Shown piece after piece: positions 17,823 through 26,003 of a DNA stretch of 64,000 bases (its first letter is position 1; each line of letters opens with the position of its first letter). A program made the position numbers and the translations under genes. A model generated the notes under the pieces. It saw only the letters and a program-made list of their open reading frames with translations. It was not told the origin of the DNA and did no database searches. This DNA is from Vibrio spartinae (GTDB taxonomy: Bacteria; Pseudomonadota; Gammaproteobacteria; Enterobacterales; Vibrionaceae), in contig NZ_AP024908.1 in NCBI RefSeq assembly GCF_024347135.1, positions 62,001 through 126,000 of the forward strand, given 5' to 3'.

Positions 17823-18281
17823 ATGTCTGGGTTCAAGCTTACTAAGGAAATCATAGGTCTTTCAGTGTCTAGCATTTGGGATGTTGCGAAGCTTGAATGG
17901 TCATTGGCGCAAATCTATGAAGCCGATGAGCCTGAGCGCTGTTTGTGCGGCCATTTTCCAATTATTGAAATATGTGTTTTACAGAATAAGCAAAATAAAA
18001 ACCAAGCAATTGTAGGTAATTGCTGTGTTAAAAAATTTATAGGCCTACCTTCTGACAAAATATTTCAAGCGGTTAAACGTGTCCGTAAAGACAATGAAAA
18101 GTCACTTAATGTGGAGGCCATAGATCATGCTTATAGAAGCGGCTGGATTAATGAGTGGGAATATAATTTTTCTATAGATACTATGCGTAAAAGAAACCTA
18201 TCAGTAAAACAGCTAGGAACACGCAAAATAGTTAATGAAAAAATGCTATTCAACATGCGTCGCGCCAATCAAAATGGTTAA
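17823..18281 (+). CDS. Hypothetical cassette protein with Cys/His cluster
   Basis: A 152-residue basic protein with GGAGAG before the ATG. RCLCGHFPIIEICVLQN followed by GNCCVKKF (residues ~36-70) gives CxCxH…C…CC, which could bind zinc; such a motif occurs in other cassette proteins of unknown role. No membrane segment. The stop codon overlaps the R'' box of its attC. I do not recognise the family. Confidence 0.65.
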   Translation: MSGFKLTKEIIGLSVSSIWDVAKLEWSLAQIYEADEPERCLCGHFPIIEICVLQNKQNKNQAIVGNCCVKKFIGLPSDKIFQAVKRVRKDNEKSLNVEAIDHAYRSGWINEWEYNFSIDTMRKRNLSVKQLGTRKIVNEKMLFNMRRANQNG

Positions 18282-18390
18282 CAAGGCCAAGCAACATCAG
18301 CCACTGCGTGGCTTGGGCAGCCTTGCGGCCGCGCTTTTTGTGCATGGCTTTGCCTTCACTACAAAGCTGCACGTGTTGGCAGCGTTAGCT
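18276..18390 (+). other. attC site
   Basis: GGTTAAC (18276) and GTTAGCT (18384) bound 115 bp. The arms include AAGGCCAAGCAACATC and its degenerate partner CACGTGTTGGCAGC. Confidence 0.8.
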
Positions 18391-18406
18391 TTCTAAGGAG
18401 AATATT

Positions 18407-19003
18407 ATTACTATTATCGATGCAATAACAATCTTAGCAGGGGTGTTAATTTTAATCATCCCTTGTGTACTTTGGTTCGTATCACGGATAAACAATAAAT
18501 CTAGATTGGTATTATTTACTGCTTCTATTGTATTAATTATAATAAGCTCATTTTTAACATATAGATTTCTTTTTTTGCAAGATATGGCTAGTGAAATAAA
18601 AGAAAGCAGAATATATGAAATAAATAACTTGAAATCACAAATTAAGATGTTGAACTTGGAAATTGATAAATTAAAAGAAGAGAAAGAGTCATTTTTAATT
18701 ATTTATTCTCAGAAAAAACAATTTGAAAATGAAATAAAACATAAGAAGAAGATTTTAGAACAATCTAAAGATTTAGTTCATCGTTTGCACATTATAAATT
18801 TATTGATTGCTTTTTTTGGTTTTAGTGTTGCAGTGAATTATATATCCAAGATTACATCAGAAAATGATGTGGCGACGAATGTATATGAGATACCAAGAGA
18901 TATATACTCTCGTATAGAAAAGATTGAGTTCAAAATTAATTTTTTGTCAGTTGTATTACTCTTAGTATTAGTTATGCAGATAGTGTTGTTTTTCAAAAGC
19001 TAG
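18407..19003 (+). CDS. Membrane/coiled-coil cassette protein with probable ATT start
   Basis: There is no ATG in frame near the 5' end. AAGGAG at 18395-18400 is six bases before ATT at 18407; the alternative is GTG at 18443 with no ribosome site. From ATT the protein is ~198 residues: two N-terminal membrane helices (AITILAGVLILIIPCVLWF, LVLFTASIVLIIISSFL), a charged coiled coil (residues ~70-120), then two more hydrophobic segments, one at the C-terminus (VVLLLVLVMQIVLFF). Very AT-rich (transferred DNA). Function unknown. Confidence 0.6.
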   Translation: MTIIDAITILAGVLILIIPCVLWFVSRINNKSRLVLFTASIVLIIISSFLTYRFLFLQDMASEIKESRIYEINNLKSQIKMLNLEIDKLKEEKESFLIIYSQKKQFENEIKHKKKILEQSKDLVHRLHIINLLIAFFGFSVAVNYISKITSENDVATNVYEIPRDIYSRIEKIEFKINFLSVVLLLVLVMQIVLFFKS

Positions 19004-19085
19004 CAAGACGCATAAATGTCCGGCGCATGCGTTTTTAAGTTTTGTTGTTAGTTAAGTGAATGTGTTGCTTAGCTCAGCGTTGAGG
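18998..19085 (+). other. attC site abutting an IS1182-like element
   Basis: AGCAAGACGCATAAATGTCC through CTCAGCGTTGAGG. It shares GACGCATAAATGTCCGGCGC and TTGTTGTTAGTTAAGTGAAT with the attC at 23523. The IS begins right at its core. Confidence 0.7.
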
Positions 19086-20727
19086 CTGTAGGATTTCTCG
19101 ATTTCTAGCGGATTTTCCATGTTTTTGTCGTCATTTATCTTGCCGAGAACGGCTTAAATGCCACGCGATGATAGTGGCCTTTATCATGACAAGGAAAGAG
19201 ACAGCGGCAAGATGGGAGTTAAGCGGTTTTTTTCTTTGATTTTAGAGGTTTTACCCTCTATTTAATGTGATTTCGTAGTTTTTCTATATTGTGAAGCATG
19301 CTAAACATCGCCCATTGGGCGTTTACTTTTTCTCTTCCTCTCAGCGTAAACTGGTTCATTTGTTTGTTGACAGTGATGTTGCCAAAAACAGGTTCAACAC
19401 ATCCAAGCCGTTTACTGTATTGCCGCCTCCCTTCAGAGCTATCGATTTTGTCTTTCATTGCTTGCATGTGGTCAAAGTCTTTGGTGTTTTTGTAGATAAA
19501 GAAAACTTGTCGGCCTTGCTGTTTACCCAGCGATTTTCTCATGCACTGAGATTGAAGAGCACAGTGTCGGCAATCATTCAAGTAGCCGCAAAACTGAGCG
19601 CCACGCTCTCCGCTTATTACGGCATTTTTACTGCTAAGGCGCATCATCTTCCCTGCAGGGCAGCGGCAAGTTAGGGCATCTTGGTCGAACTGAAACATGG
19701 TAATGGGGTAACAGGTTTTTCCTGTTTTGGAGCGTTTTTTTCGCTTCTTTGCCTGCTTGGTCTGATAGGTTTCACTGTTTTGGAACAGTGGGTTACGGCT
19801 CCGAAAAGCAGTATCGGTGACATAACAGTCGTATGGCGTTTCGGATAAAAATTTGAGGTTAGCTTTGCTGTGGAATCCACTGTCTGCGGTGAATTTGGTT
19901 ATGGTTGAATGAGTCTTTGGCAGTTTATCCAATTGAGCTTGCAACGCAAGCACAGCAGGTTTCAATTGTTGGCGAGAAACTTTCCAATTTTACTGGCACT
20001 TTTATCCAGCTTCTGTTTTTGTTTTAAGTCTTGTTCGATAATCTCATTCGGGAGCGAATCTTGGTTTTGGTGACGTTCAATAATACGTTGGCTTGCGCGT
20101 TGTAGCTTTTCTTTTTTACGCTGCAATTCATCGTGTGTGCCACTCCATTCTTTACTGGCATTGGATGAGATTTTACAGCCATCAATAGCAAACATATTAC
20201 GGCCGATGAGGCCTTGTTCATCACATATCATCAGAACTTGAGTAAACAAGGGTGCAATGGTGTCTTTCATGTTAGCGATGAAGGCTGAGATGGTGGTGAA
20301 GTGTGGTCTTGCATCACCAGAGAGGCACATAAAGGTGACATTGTTGATGCAGGCTCGTTCAATACGTCTGCTCGATAACATACCGAGGGAATAGGCGTAA
20401 AAGATAATTTTAAGCATGATAGAAGGTTGATAAGCGGCTGCGCCACGTTTCTCGTTATGATAAAGCGCATCAAATAGAGATAAATCTAAGTGTTTATCGA
20501 CGATGTGAGAAATGGCGTACTCAATGGTTCCCGGAATTAATTGCTCATCAATGATGACAGGGACAAACATGTTTTGGTTTGAGCGATCGGTTTTAAAGTT
20601 GGGCATGACCGTATCTCAATGTGAATAATGTAGATTAGATCACAAGGAGTTAATGCGTTCAAGCTCATATCGTGATGAAATAGAAGTAGGATCAGAATTG
20701 GGAACGGGTGAGGGAGAAATCCTACAG
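19086..20727 (-). mobile_element. IS1182-like insertion sequence (defective)
   Basis: The 14-bp terminal inverted repeat CTGTAGGATTTCTC lies at 19086-19099, with its complement at 20714-20727; total length 1.64 kb. Flanks are GAGG and GCTC, so no clear target duplication. It sits exactly at a cassette junction (core boxes GTTGAGG on the left, GTTAGTC on the right). Confidence 0.8.
19258..20606 (-). pseudogene. IS1182-family DDE transposase with internal deletion
   Basis: The first part (20606 to 19962) has the N-terminal domain and FAIDGCKISSNASKEWSG with the first Asp. The second part (19965 to 19258) has KFTADSGFHSKANLKFL (second Asp), the Cys cluster DALTCRCPAGKM…CGYLNDCRHC, and LGCVEPVFGNI (Glu). 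Full-length family members have a stretch of about 70 residues between these parts; here KFLANN joins LKPAV in another frame. That suggests a deletion, not programmed slippage. Confidence 0.8.
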
Positions 20728-20783
20728 GCTCGTTAGTCGTAAGTGGTTTTAACTCTAGCTGTGATTAGTAATGTGAGATTGTA

Positions 20784-21155
20784 ATGAAAGACACAGGTAA
20801 ATTCCGTTTAATTATATTAATACTTACTTTCACGACCGCGATTACGACATTTGCAGCGAATTTTAGCACTTTAGTCGTAAACTATAAGAAAACGGAGATT
20901 TTTGTCCTTTCTATTACAGAACGTATTTTAGGAAAGGGAGGTGATTCAGTGGATGAGTCGGAGGAGAACTCATTTCCCGAAGTTAGTGATGGCGCTATGT
21001 CTGGAAAACTAAAATATATGCCATCATATTCGAGTAATGCACAGCCAAGCTTTAAAGGAAATGAAGAAAAAGAGAATGAGCTAAATCCCTGCAGATTTGG
21101 TTTTAGCTCAAACACGCCCATTAATTGTCTGTTTGAGGAACGTAATGAAAAATAA
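20784..21155 (+). CDS. Single-pass membrane protein, first gene of a two-gene cassette
   Basis: A 123-residue protein with an N-terminal hydrophobic segment (LIILILTFTTAITTFAANF) and an acidic, low-complexity remainder. Its last codons overlap the start of the next gene by 11 bp, so translation is probably coupled. The cassette begins at GTTAGTC (20732). Function not recognised. Confidence 0.6.
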   Translation: MKDTGKFRLIILILTFTTAITTFAANFSTLVVNYKKTEIFVLSITERILGKGGDSVDESEENSFPEVSDGAMSGKLKYMPSYSSNAQPSFKGNEEKENELNPCRFGFSSNTPINCLFEERNEK

Positions 21156-21732
21156 GATCTTCGCCATCATCTTAGGTGTTGCTTTTTGTAAGTCAGTTGC
21201 TGCCTGTGAACTGCCAGATTCTATAGAAAAAATTGGCGATATTGAGGCTGCCCTAAAATGCCTGGAAAGCAGAATGTCAAATCTAGAAAATGAACGGGGG
21301 AATGGAAATGTTGATGTTGTTACTCAGCTAGGTAAGAAAATGACATTCTCGTCTCAACAATCTGTAGAGCAATCCGGGATTGTTTTCGATGTCATAAGCT
21401 GCAAAAAGTCAAGGCATGTAAATTGTGAAATTAGAATAACTAGCTTGGATTCAGATTTGGTTTTCGAGTTAGATAAAAATTCCAAGATATTTGATGAGTC
21501 TGGCTTCGAAAGCACAGTGAAACACGCAAACGTAGGGGGAGTAGAGTCAAGATTTCCTAAATATGCAGAGGTCCATAAAAGACTAATCTCAAATATACCA
21601 ACTGTTGTAAATTTGCAGTTCCCTTTGCCAAACGCTAACTCAACTGCGATTTCCGCAATTCGATTGGTATATGAGTTGAATGATAGCAAGGATATTGTTG
21701 TATATGTGCGAAACGTGTCTTTTTCAAAATAA
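21145..21732 (+). CDS. Exported hypothetical protein, second gene of the cassette
   Basis: The ATG at 21145 has TGAGGA upstream; the longer frame from 21097 lies inside the preceding gene. 195 residues with a signal peptide (KIFAIILGVAFCKSVAA then CELPDS), a short coiled coil (residues ~30-48), and a beta-rich domain (FDVISCKKSRHVNCEIRITS). Probably periplasmic. A partner of the membrane protein encoded just before it is an inference. Confidence 0.65.
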   Translation: MKNKIFAIILGVAFCKSVAACELPDSIEKIGDIEAALKCLESRMSNLENERGNGNVDVVTQLGKKMTFSSQQSVEQSGIVFDVISCKKSRHVNCEIRITSLDSDLVFELDKNSKIFDESGFESTVKHANVGGVESRFPKYAEVHKRLISNIPTVVNLQFPLPNANSTAISAIRLVYELNDSKDIVVYVRNVSFSK

Positions 21733-21733
21733 C

Positions 21734-21798
21734 GACTAACACATATGAGCCTTCTGCCTGTCAATAGACGAATTTAACTAATCCGGCTTTTGTTAGTC
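21734..21798 (+). other. attC site (65 bp)
   Basis: GACTAAC (21734-21740) and GTTAGTC (21792-21798) are exact complements. Inner GAGCC/GGCT arms. It follows the stop by one base. Confidence 0.75.
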
Positions 21799-22201
21799 AG
21801 ATCAACAAATGCATTTACTTCGTCTGTCATACGGCTGTTAATCATCGTTTACAGCAAACACATATAGAGGCTCTCTTATTACGGTCTTACCGCAGCCTGT
21901 CATTTTTCATTCCATTGAAAGAGCAGGGGCACTAGACATTTATCGGTTAACCCTAAGATGGCACTACTCAAGTTCAGGTGCTTTATGTACAGTTAGTTTC
22001 AGGCTCATTTAAGGTGTAAACGATTTTGTTGATTGTATTGAGTGCGCGACAATAAGGTGTCTAATCAAGGCGACGTAGCTTACGTTGATGGCACAGTGAT
22101 GATGAAAAATGAAATCATGCTTCATTGACCGCATTATTCACAGTGGTGCTCGCTTTTATCTAATTAGACGTTCAGCTCACCTTATTGCGCGACTTATCCT
22201 T
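21799..22201. other. Noncoding stretch on the 3' side of the IS110 remnant
   Basis: No ORF is supported. CAATAAGGTG at 22050-22059 and its complement at 22178-22187 are separated by 118 bp, with GTCTAAT-type bases repeated near each arm. This could be a structured end of the neighbouring IS110-like element. Confidence 0.4.
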
Positions 22202-23009
22202 TTAAGAGTCGTTGTTCATCAAACCCGTTTTGTTTTTCAGCATGAAATAGACGCAGCGTCCAAGTTTATGCGCCAGTGCAGATAACGCTTTAGCTTTACT
22301 CATTCGTTTCTGTAATCGATTAAGGTAGTTACGGGCTTTCTCGTTACCGCGTAAATACAGCACGGCTGCTTCAGAGAAGGCCCATTTAAGATGGACATTA
22401 CCGATTCGATTTCCCTGAGTGCCGTAGGTTTTTCCCGTTGATTCGGCTTTGCATCTAACTAGGCGGGAATAAGACGCAAAATTTTGAACGGATTCAAATC
22501 GGGAGATATCATCAATTTCATATAAAATAGTAAGTGATAATATTTTGCCGATACCGGCAACAGTTCTGAGCCGCTCAAGATAAATAGGATTGTGGACTTT
22601 CGCTTGTTGTTCAATAAACCATTCAACTTGCGCGAGCTCTTTTGCATAGAAATCAAGGATGGACATATCCATATCGATATTGCGCTGAACAATCGGGTCT
22701 TGGAATTGCGCTCGGAGTTTTTGTCTGGCGGAAATATTTTTTAGATTAAGTTCGGTCGCGGGTAAGTTGTACTGACTATTGGTATTCACCACATGGCCCC
22801 GCTTCATAAACAAAATGGAGTGTGGCAGAGGGATACTTAGTTTGAAATTGACGGGCAAACTTTTTAATAGCCACCTTAGAGCTTGATATACGCCCGAAAT
22901 GAATAGGTGTCGTTCCGCGCTGCTCCTCGATATAGGCGATTTCAATAAACTCTTTATGAGTGTCCAGCCCTATAAAAACTATGCTATGTTCAATCATGCT
23001 AGCTTCCAT
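22202..23009 (-). pseudogene. IS110-family transposase remnant with internal deletion
   Basis: The N-terminal fragment (23009 to 22776) has IVFIGLDTHKEFIEIAY and VYEAGPCGEYQ, the start of the DEDD domain. After a stop the homology resumes in another frame at LRAQFQDPIVQRNIDMDMS and continues through the Tnp20 domain (LRTVAGIGKILSLTILYEID, YGTQGNRIGNVHLKWAFSEA). The central third of a normal ~400-residue protein, with the remaining acidic residues, is missing. Not related closely to the IS1111-type copy at 15867. Confidence 0.8.
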
Positions 23010-23120
23010 GATTTAGTTGTTGACACACTAATTATGGATCTGGTTTTACACTAACCCACGGAATTGGAGGCTAGCCTCGTGGGGAGTCATTATGTCTATG
23101 TTCAAAGGAAAAGGAAGTAT

Positions 23121-23450
23121 ATGAATAAGTATGTGGCAATTTTGTCTAAGAAAAATAGACAGTTATTCAGCGATGAACTTTTACGTAAGCATGTAAGCTA
23201 TCTTAAGGCCCAAGAGAAGTCTGGAGTTTTGGTGTTATGCGGTCCGTTTTCGGACAATGATTCAGCAATTCAAGTAATAATGTCAGATAGCTTAGAGGCA
23301 GCTAAGGAAATTGTTCAATCAGATCCATTTGTAAGTCAGGGCTATTATGGTGAGTTGGTGGTAAAAGAATTAATAGAAGCAAACGCCATGAATAACTGGT
23401 TAATAGCAGATCCGCAAACAGAAGCTAATCGTGCTAGCTCACAAACGTAA
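23121..23450 (+). CDS. YciI-like protein, cassette
   Basis: A 109-residue protein from the ATG at 23121 (AAGGAAG upstream). KYVAILSKKNRQLF…HVSYLKAQEKSGVLVLCGPF…SDNDSAIQVIMSDSLEAAKE…DPFVSQGYY follows the YciI ferredoxin-like fold pattern. The family is small, often proposed to have hydrolase or cleavage activity with a conserved His and Asp; here H (in KHVSYL) and D (in SDPF) are present. Role in the cassette unknown. Confidence 0.7.
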   Translation: MNKYVAILSKKNRQLFSDELLRKHVSYLKAQEKSGVLVLCGPFSDNDSAIQVIMSDSLEAAKEIVQSDPFVSQGYYGELVVKELIEANAMNNWLIADPQTEANRASSQT

Positions 23451-23515
23451 CAAAAGCAATTATCAGACAAACTAATCGCTTAGGCTCTAGTTTGCTGCTG
23501 TTGCTAGCGTTAGCC
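23445..23515 (+). other. attC site
   Basis: ACGTAAC overlaps the stop of the YciI-like gene; GTTAGCC is at 23509. The inner arms are CAGACAAACTAATCGC/CTAGTTTGCTG. Confidence 0.8.
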
Positions 23516-23522
23516 ATCAGAG

Positions 23523-23621
23523 GATACAAGACGCTCAAGCAGACGCATAAATGTCCGGCGCATACGTTAGTTTTGTTTTGTTGTTAGTTAAGTGAATGCG
23601 CGGCTTCGCTCAGTGTTAGGT
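23523..23621 (+). other. Second attC in a row: ORF-less mini-cassette
   Basis: It starts about 8 bp after the previous core and ends at GTTAGGT (23615-23621). Closely related to the attC at 18998. With no ORF between the two cores, this is a ~106-bp cassette made only of its recombination site. Confidence 0.65.
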
Positions 23622-23633
23622 AAATAGGAAGTT

Positions 23634-24155
23634 ATGAGTCAAAGGATTATTGAAGTCATTGATTATCAGCCGCAGTGGGTTGTCGATTTTGCTAGAGAAA
23701 AAGATCTAATCAGTTCTGTTCTAACCGCCGCTAATATTCATGCAATACATCACATAGGCAGTACATCGGTTAAAGGATTATGTGCTAAACCAATTATCGA
23801 TATCCTTTTGGAAGTAAAAAGCCTTGATACATTAGATGATGAATCAGAAAATATGGCTTCTCTGGGATATTTGGTGAAGGGAGAGTTTGGTATCAAAGGT
23901 CGCCGTTATTTCCAAAAAGGCGGAATACAACGAACTCATCAAGTCCATGCATTTTTAGCAGATTCGCCAGAAGTTAAAAGACATCTCGCATTTCGAGATT
24001 ATTTAAGAGCGTTCCCAAATATTGCGTTCAAGTATGGAGAAATAAAAAAGGCGGGTGCAGAAATTTGTAACAATGACATAGATGTTTATATTGATTACAA
24101 AAATAGCTTTATAAAAGAATATGAAGCAAAGGCAGTCCGGTGGAAATTTACATAA
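23634..24155 (+). CDS. GrpB family protein (UPF0157), cassette
   Basis: A 173-residue protein, TAGGAAG before the ATG. IEVIDYQPQWVVDFAREKD at the N-terminus, then IHHIGSTSVKGLCAKPIIDI and the C-terminal HLAFRDYLRAFPNIAFKYGE are standard GrpB motifs. The family has a nucleotidyltransferase-like fold; some members sit next to dephospho-CoA kinase domains. The stop is inside an R'' box ACATAAC, but the rest of the attC is missing. Confidence 0.85.
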   Translation: MSQRIIEVIDYQPQWVVDFAREKDLISSVLTAANIHAIHHIGSTSVKGLCAKPIIDILLEVKSLDTLDDESENMASLGYLVKGEFGIKGRRYFQKGGIQRTHQVHAFLADSPEVKRHLAFRDYLRAFPNIAFKYGEIKKAGAEICNNDIDVYIDYKNSFIKEYEAKAVRWKFT

Positions 24156-24160
24156 CAAGA
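24150..24160 (+). other. Truncated attC (left box only)
   Basis: ACATAACAAGA is a proper R'' end, but the next start codon is only 30 bp away and no R' core follows. A deletion has fused two cassettes into one unit. Confidence 0.5.
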
Positions 24161-24186
24161 GGCCATGCCGTCAAAATGGAGAAAAC

Positions 24187-24618
24187 ATGGAAGTTCGATT
24201 CTTAGAGAAAAATTCTGATTATGAATCAGCCCTAGAGGTAATGTTACAACTTCGCCCAAATTACAATGTAGATACTTTATCTCGTCAGATCGATAAACAG
24301 CAATTGAATGGTTACAAAGTCGTTTATGTTAAATCATCAGAAGGTGTACTGGCCGTAGCAGGATTTAGTGTCGGTGAGAAGCTAGCTTGGGGTAAGCACA
24401 TTTACATTGAAGACTTGGTGACTAACTCTCAATTTCGTTCGCGTGGCGTTGGAAAATTCATAATTGATTGGTTTAAAACGTACGCCTTAGAAACTGGCTG
24501 TGAGCAAATTCATCTGGATTCTGGTGTTCAGCGTTTTCCCGCACATAAATTCTATTTACGCGAAGGTTTCAATATCGCGAGTCACCACTTTTCAATGGTT
24601 GGGGTTCAAGATGGGTAA
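24187..24618 (+). CDS. GNAT family N-acetyltransferase, cassette
   Basis: A 143-residue protein from the ATG at 24187 (GGAG upstream). IYIEDLVTNSQFRSRGVGKF carries the Q/RxxGxG/A acetyl-CoA loop (RSRGVG). CEQIHLDSGVQRFPAHKFYL and REGF are the C-terminal GNAT motif. Substrate unknown; many cassette GNATs act on small molecules or antibiotics. It shares a fused cassette with the GrpB gene. Confidence 0.88.
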   Translation: MEVRFLEKNSDYESALEVMLQLRPNYNVDTLSRQIDKQQLNGYKVVYVKSSEGVLAVAGFSVGEKLAWGKHIYIEDLVTNSQFRSRGVGKFIIDWFKTYALETGCEQIHLDSGVQRFPAHKFYLREGFNIASHHFSMVGVQDG

Positions 24619-24655
24619 TAAACGAGTATGACGTCAATCGTTAATGTTTCACTAT

Positions 24656-24676
24656 CTTCCCAACACTTGGCATTTT
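24656..24676 (+). other. Vestige of a long Vibrio attC
   Basis: CTTCCCAACACTTGGCATTT is the central block of the superintegron repeat. The flanking arms are not recognisable, so the site is degraded. Confidence 0.45.
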
Positions 24677-24699
24677 AATCTAATTCCAATAGATCCCTA

Positions 24700-25187
24700 A
24701 ACCAAGAAAATCATTCACGGGAGAATGGTTTTCTTGGTTGGGTGGTTTGAATTGGGTGAAACATTTTTTGAAGCTAAATGAGTTACTAAACTCAGGAATG
24801 TCATCGCGCACTAAACCACCGCATCACAATTTCCACTGATTGTTAAAACGCTGCAATTTTGTACAAATCTTATCCATATCAAAAAAATGTCATGTTTATG
24901 TCAATTTTTTCTGGCGATTTTCTGCAACTTATTCAATGCTATGTTGGTGTTTCGATGCTTATTCGAGAACAAATGGCACTTATACGAGATGTTCCGAATG
25001 GTGGTAGCACTGGTGAATCATTCGTGCGCAGATTAGACAGCACAATGCTGTGATTTCTGATGTAATGATATTTGTTACTGGCATTTTGTCTGTATTTTCA
25101 TGCGATTAGGACAGAAAGTTCATCGAGGGACGGTAAGTTATACCGAAGTATTCCCATAGAGTGGTTCTGTATAATAAACTGTTATGC
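24700..25187. repeat. ~430-bp long direct repeat, copy B, before the second cassette run
   Basis: Copy of 12140-12625. It opens with hairpin-repeat remnant sequence (AATGGTTTTCTTGGTTGGG), then shares the TTTCCACTGATTGTTAAAAC…GCGATTAGGACAGAAA block, and ends at GTTATGC (25181-25187), the start of the next cassette. Each copy thus ends exactly where a cassette begins. In copy B the TTATACCGAA/TTCTGTATAA inverted repeat has one mismatch. Confidence 0.8.
24892..25053 (+). CDS. Possible 53-residue small protein in the long repeat
   Basis: The frame from ATG 24892 ends LIRDV…SFVRRLDSTML. In copy A (12330-12492) the last 35 codons align codon for codon with mainly conservative or silent changes (LIRDV…SFVSKLDSVVL), but one extra base near 12395 shifts the front half. 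That pattern suggests a once-coding gene, intact here. Function unknown. Confidence 0.35.
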   Translation: MFMSIFSGDFLQLIQCYVGVSMLIREQMALIRDVPNGGSTGESFVRRLDSTML

Positions 25188-25224
25188 GTTTCAGTATAAT
25201 TGAAAGTTTAATAGGAGTAGTAAC

Positions 25225-25903
25225 ATGGGTAAAAATAGCAAAGCCAAACGAGATAAAAAAAAAGAAAAAAGCGCTTAAAGGTTCACCGCAAAACTCTACA
25301 GGTACAATGAATATGCCAGAAAGCTCCGAAGAAGCTATGCGTATGAATCAAGAAATTGAAAAATTATTTAATCCAAATGATTTAACAACGCCTACTGAAA
25401 TTGATGACAATATTACAGCCTTTTGTAAGGCTATTAGTGATAATGCGCCTGTTTTATTAAATGTTGAGCCTGAGAACTGGTCGAGGCAGTCATGTTGTGA
25501 TCTTAATGTCAAAAAGTACATCGAAGAACATGGTGGGAAGATCCTTTTTGGATATAAAGTTTGGTATAACAAACCTAATTATATAGAGGGTGAGCGCCAT
25601 GCTGTTTGGCAGGCAGATGATGGTACATTGAAAGATGTAACGTTTAATGCAGATGGTGAAATGGAGGTTCTTTTCATACCGGATAGAAGTGAAATGCAAA
25701 CCTCTTTGGAAGCTAATAAGCAAAAAATTCGTTGGGGTAAGACATCAAAGGTAAAGAGTCTGATTCAGCTCTATGAGCAAGCAGAAAGCATGATTCCTAT
25801 GCAGCACATGGCTGATGATGTTGCTTGGGCTACCGCTATAACATATGAACAGTGGCTAGCTGGTAAGCGTATGTCAAACATGACCCTCCAAACACACGGC
25901 TAA
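25225..25903 (+). pseudogene. Hypothetical cassette protein with poly-A frameshift
   Basis: The best start is ATG 25225 (AGGAGTAG upstream), giving MGKNSKAKRDKKK, but an A9 run shifts the frame to a stop at GCTTAA. Removing one A gives a protein of ~226 residues continuing ALKGSPQNSTG. The open frame from 25184 starts inside the attC core and reads the N-terminus in the wrong frame. C-terminal part: HAVWQADDGTLKDVT. The Lys-rich start resembles SEC-C type cassette proteins, but no SEC-C motif is seen. Confidence 0.55.
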
Positions 25904-25978
25904 CAAGCACATTAAATTCGCTCCCTATCGGTCGCCGGACACGCAAAAAAACTCGCGCCGTTTATGTTGACGTTATGC
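25898..25978 (+). other. attC site (81 bp)
   Basis: GGCTAAC overlaps the stop of the preceding gene; GTTATGC is at 25972-25978. Inner arms are CACATTAAATTCGC and a degenerate GCGCCGTTTATGTTG. Confidence 0.75.
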
Positions 25979-26003
25979 ACCACCTTAAATTCGAGTCTTA
26001 AAT

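Noticed and set aside
19958..19970. Programmed frameshift in the IS1182 transposase
   Set aside because: The two frames join with about 70 family residues missing between them, so a deletion explains it better.
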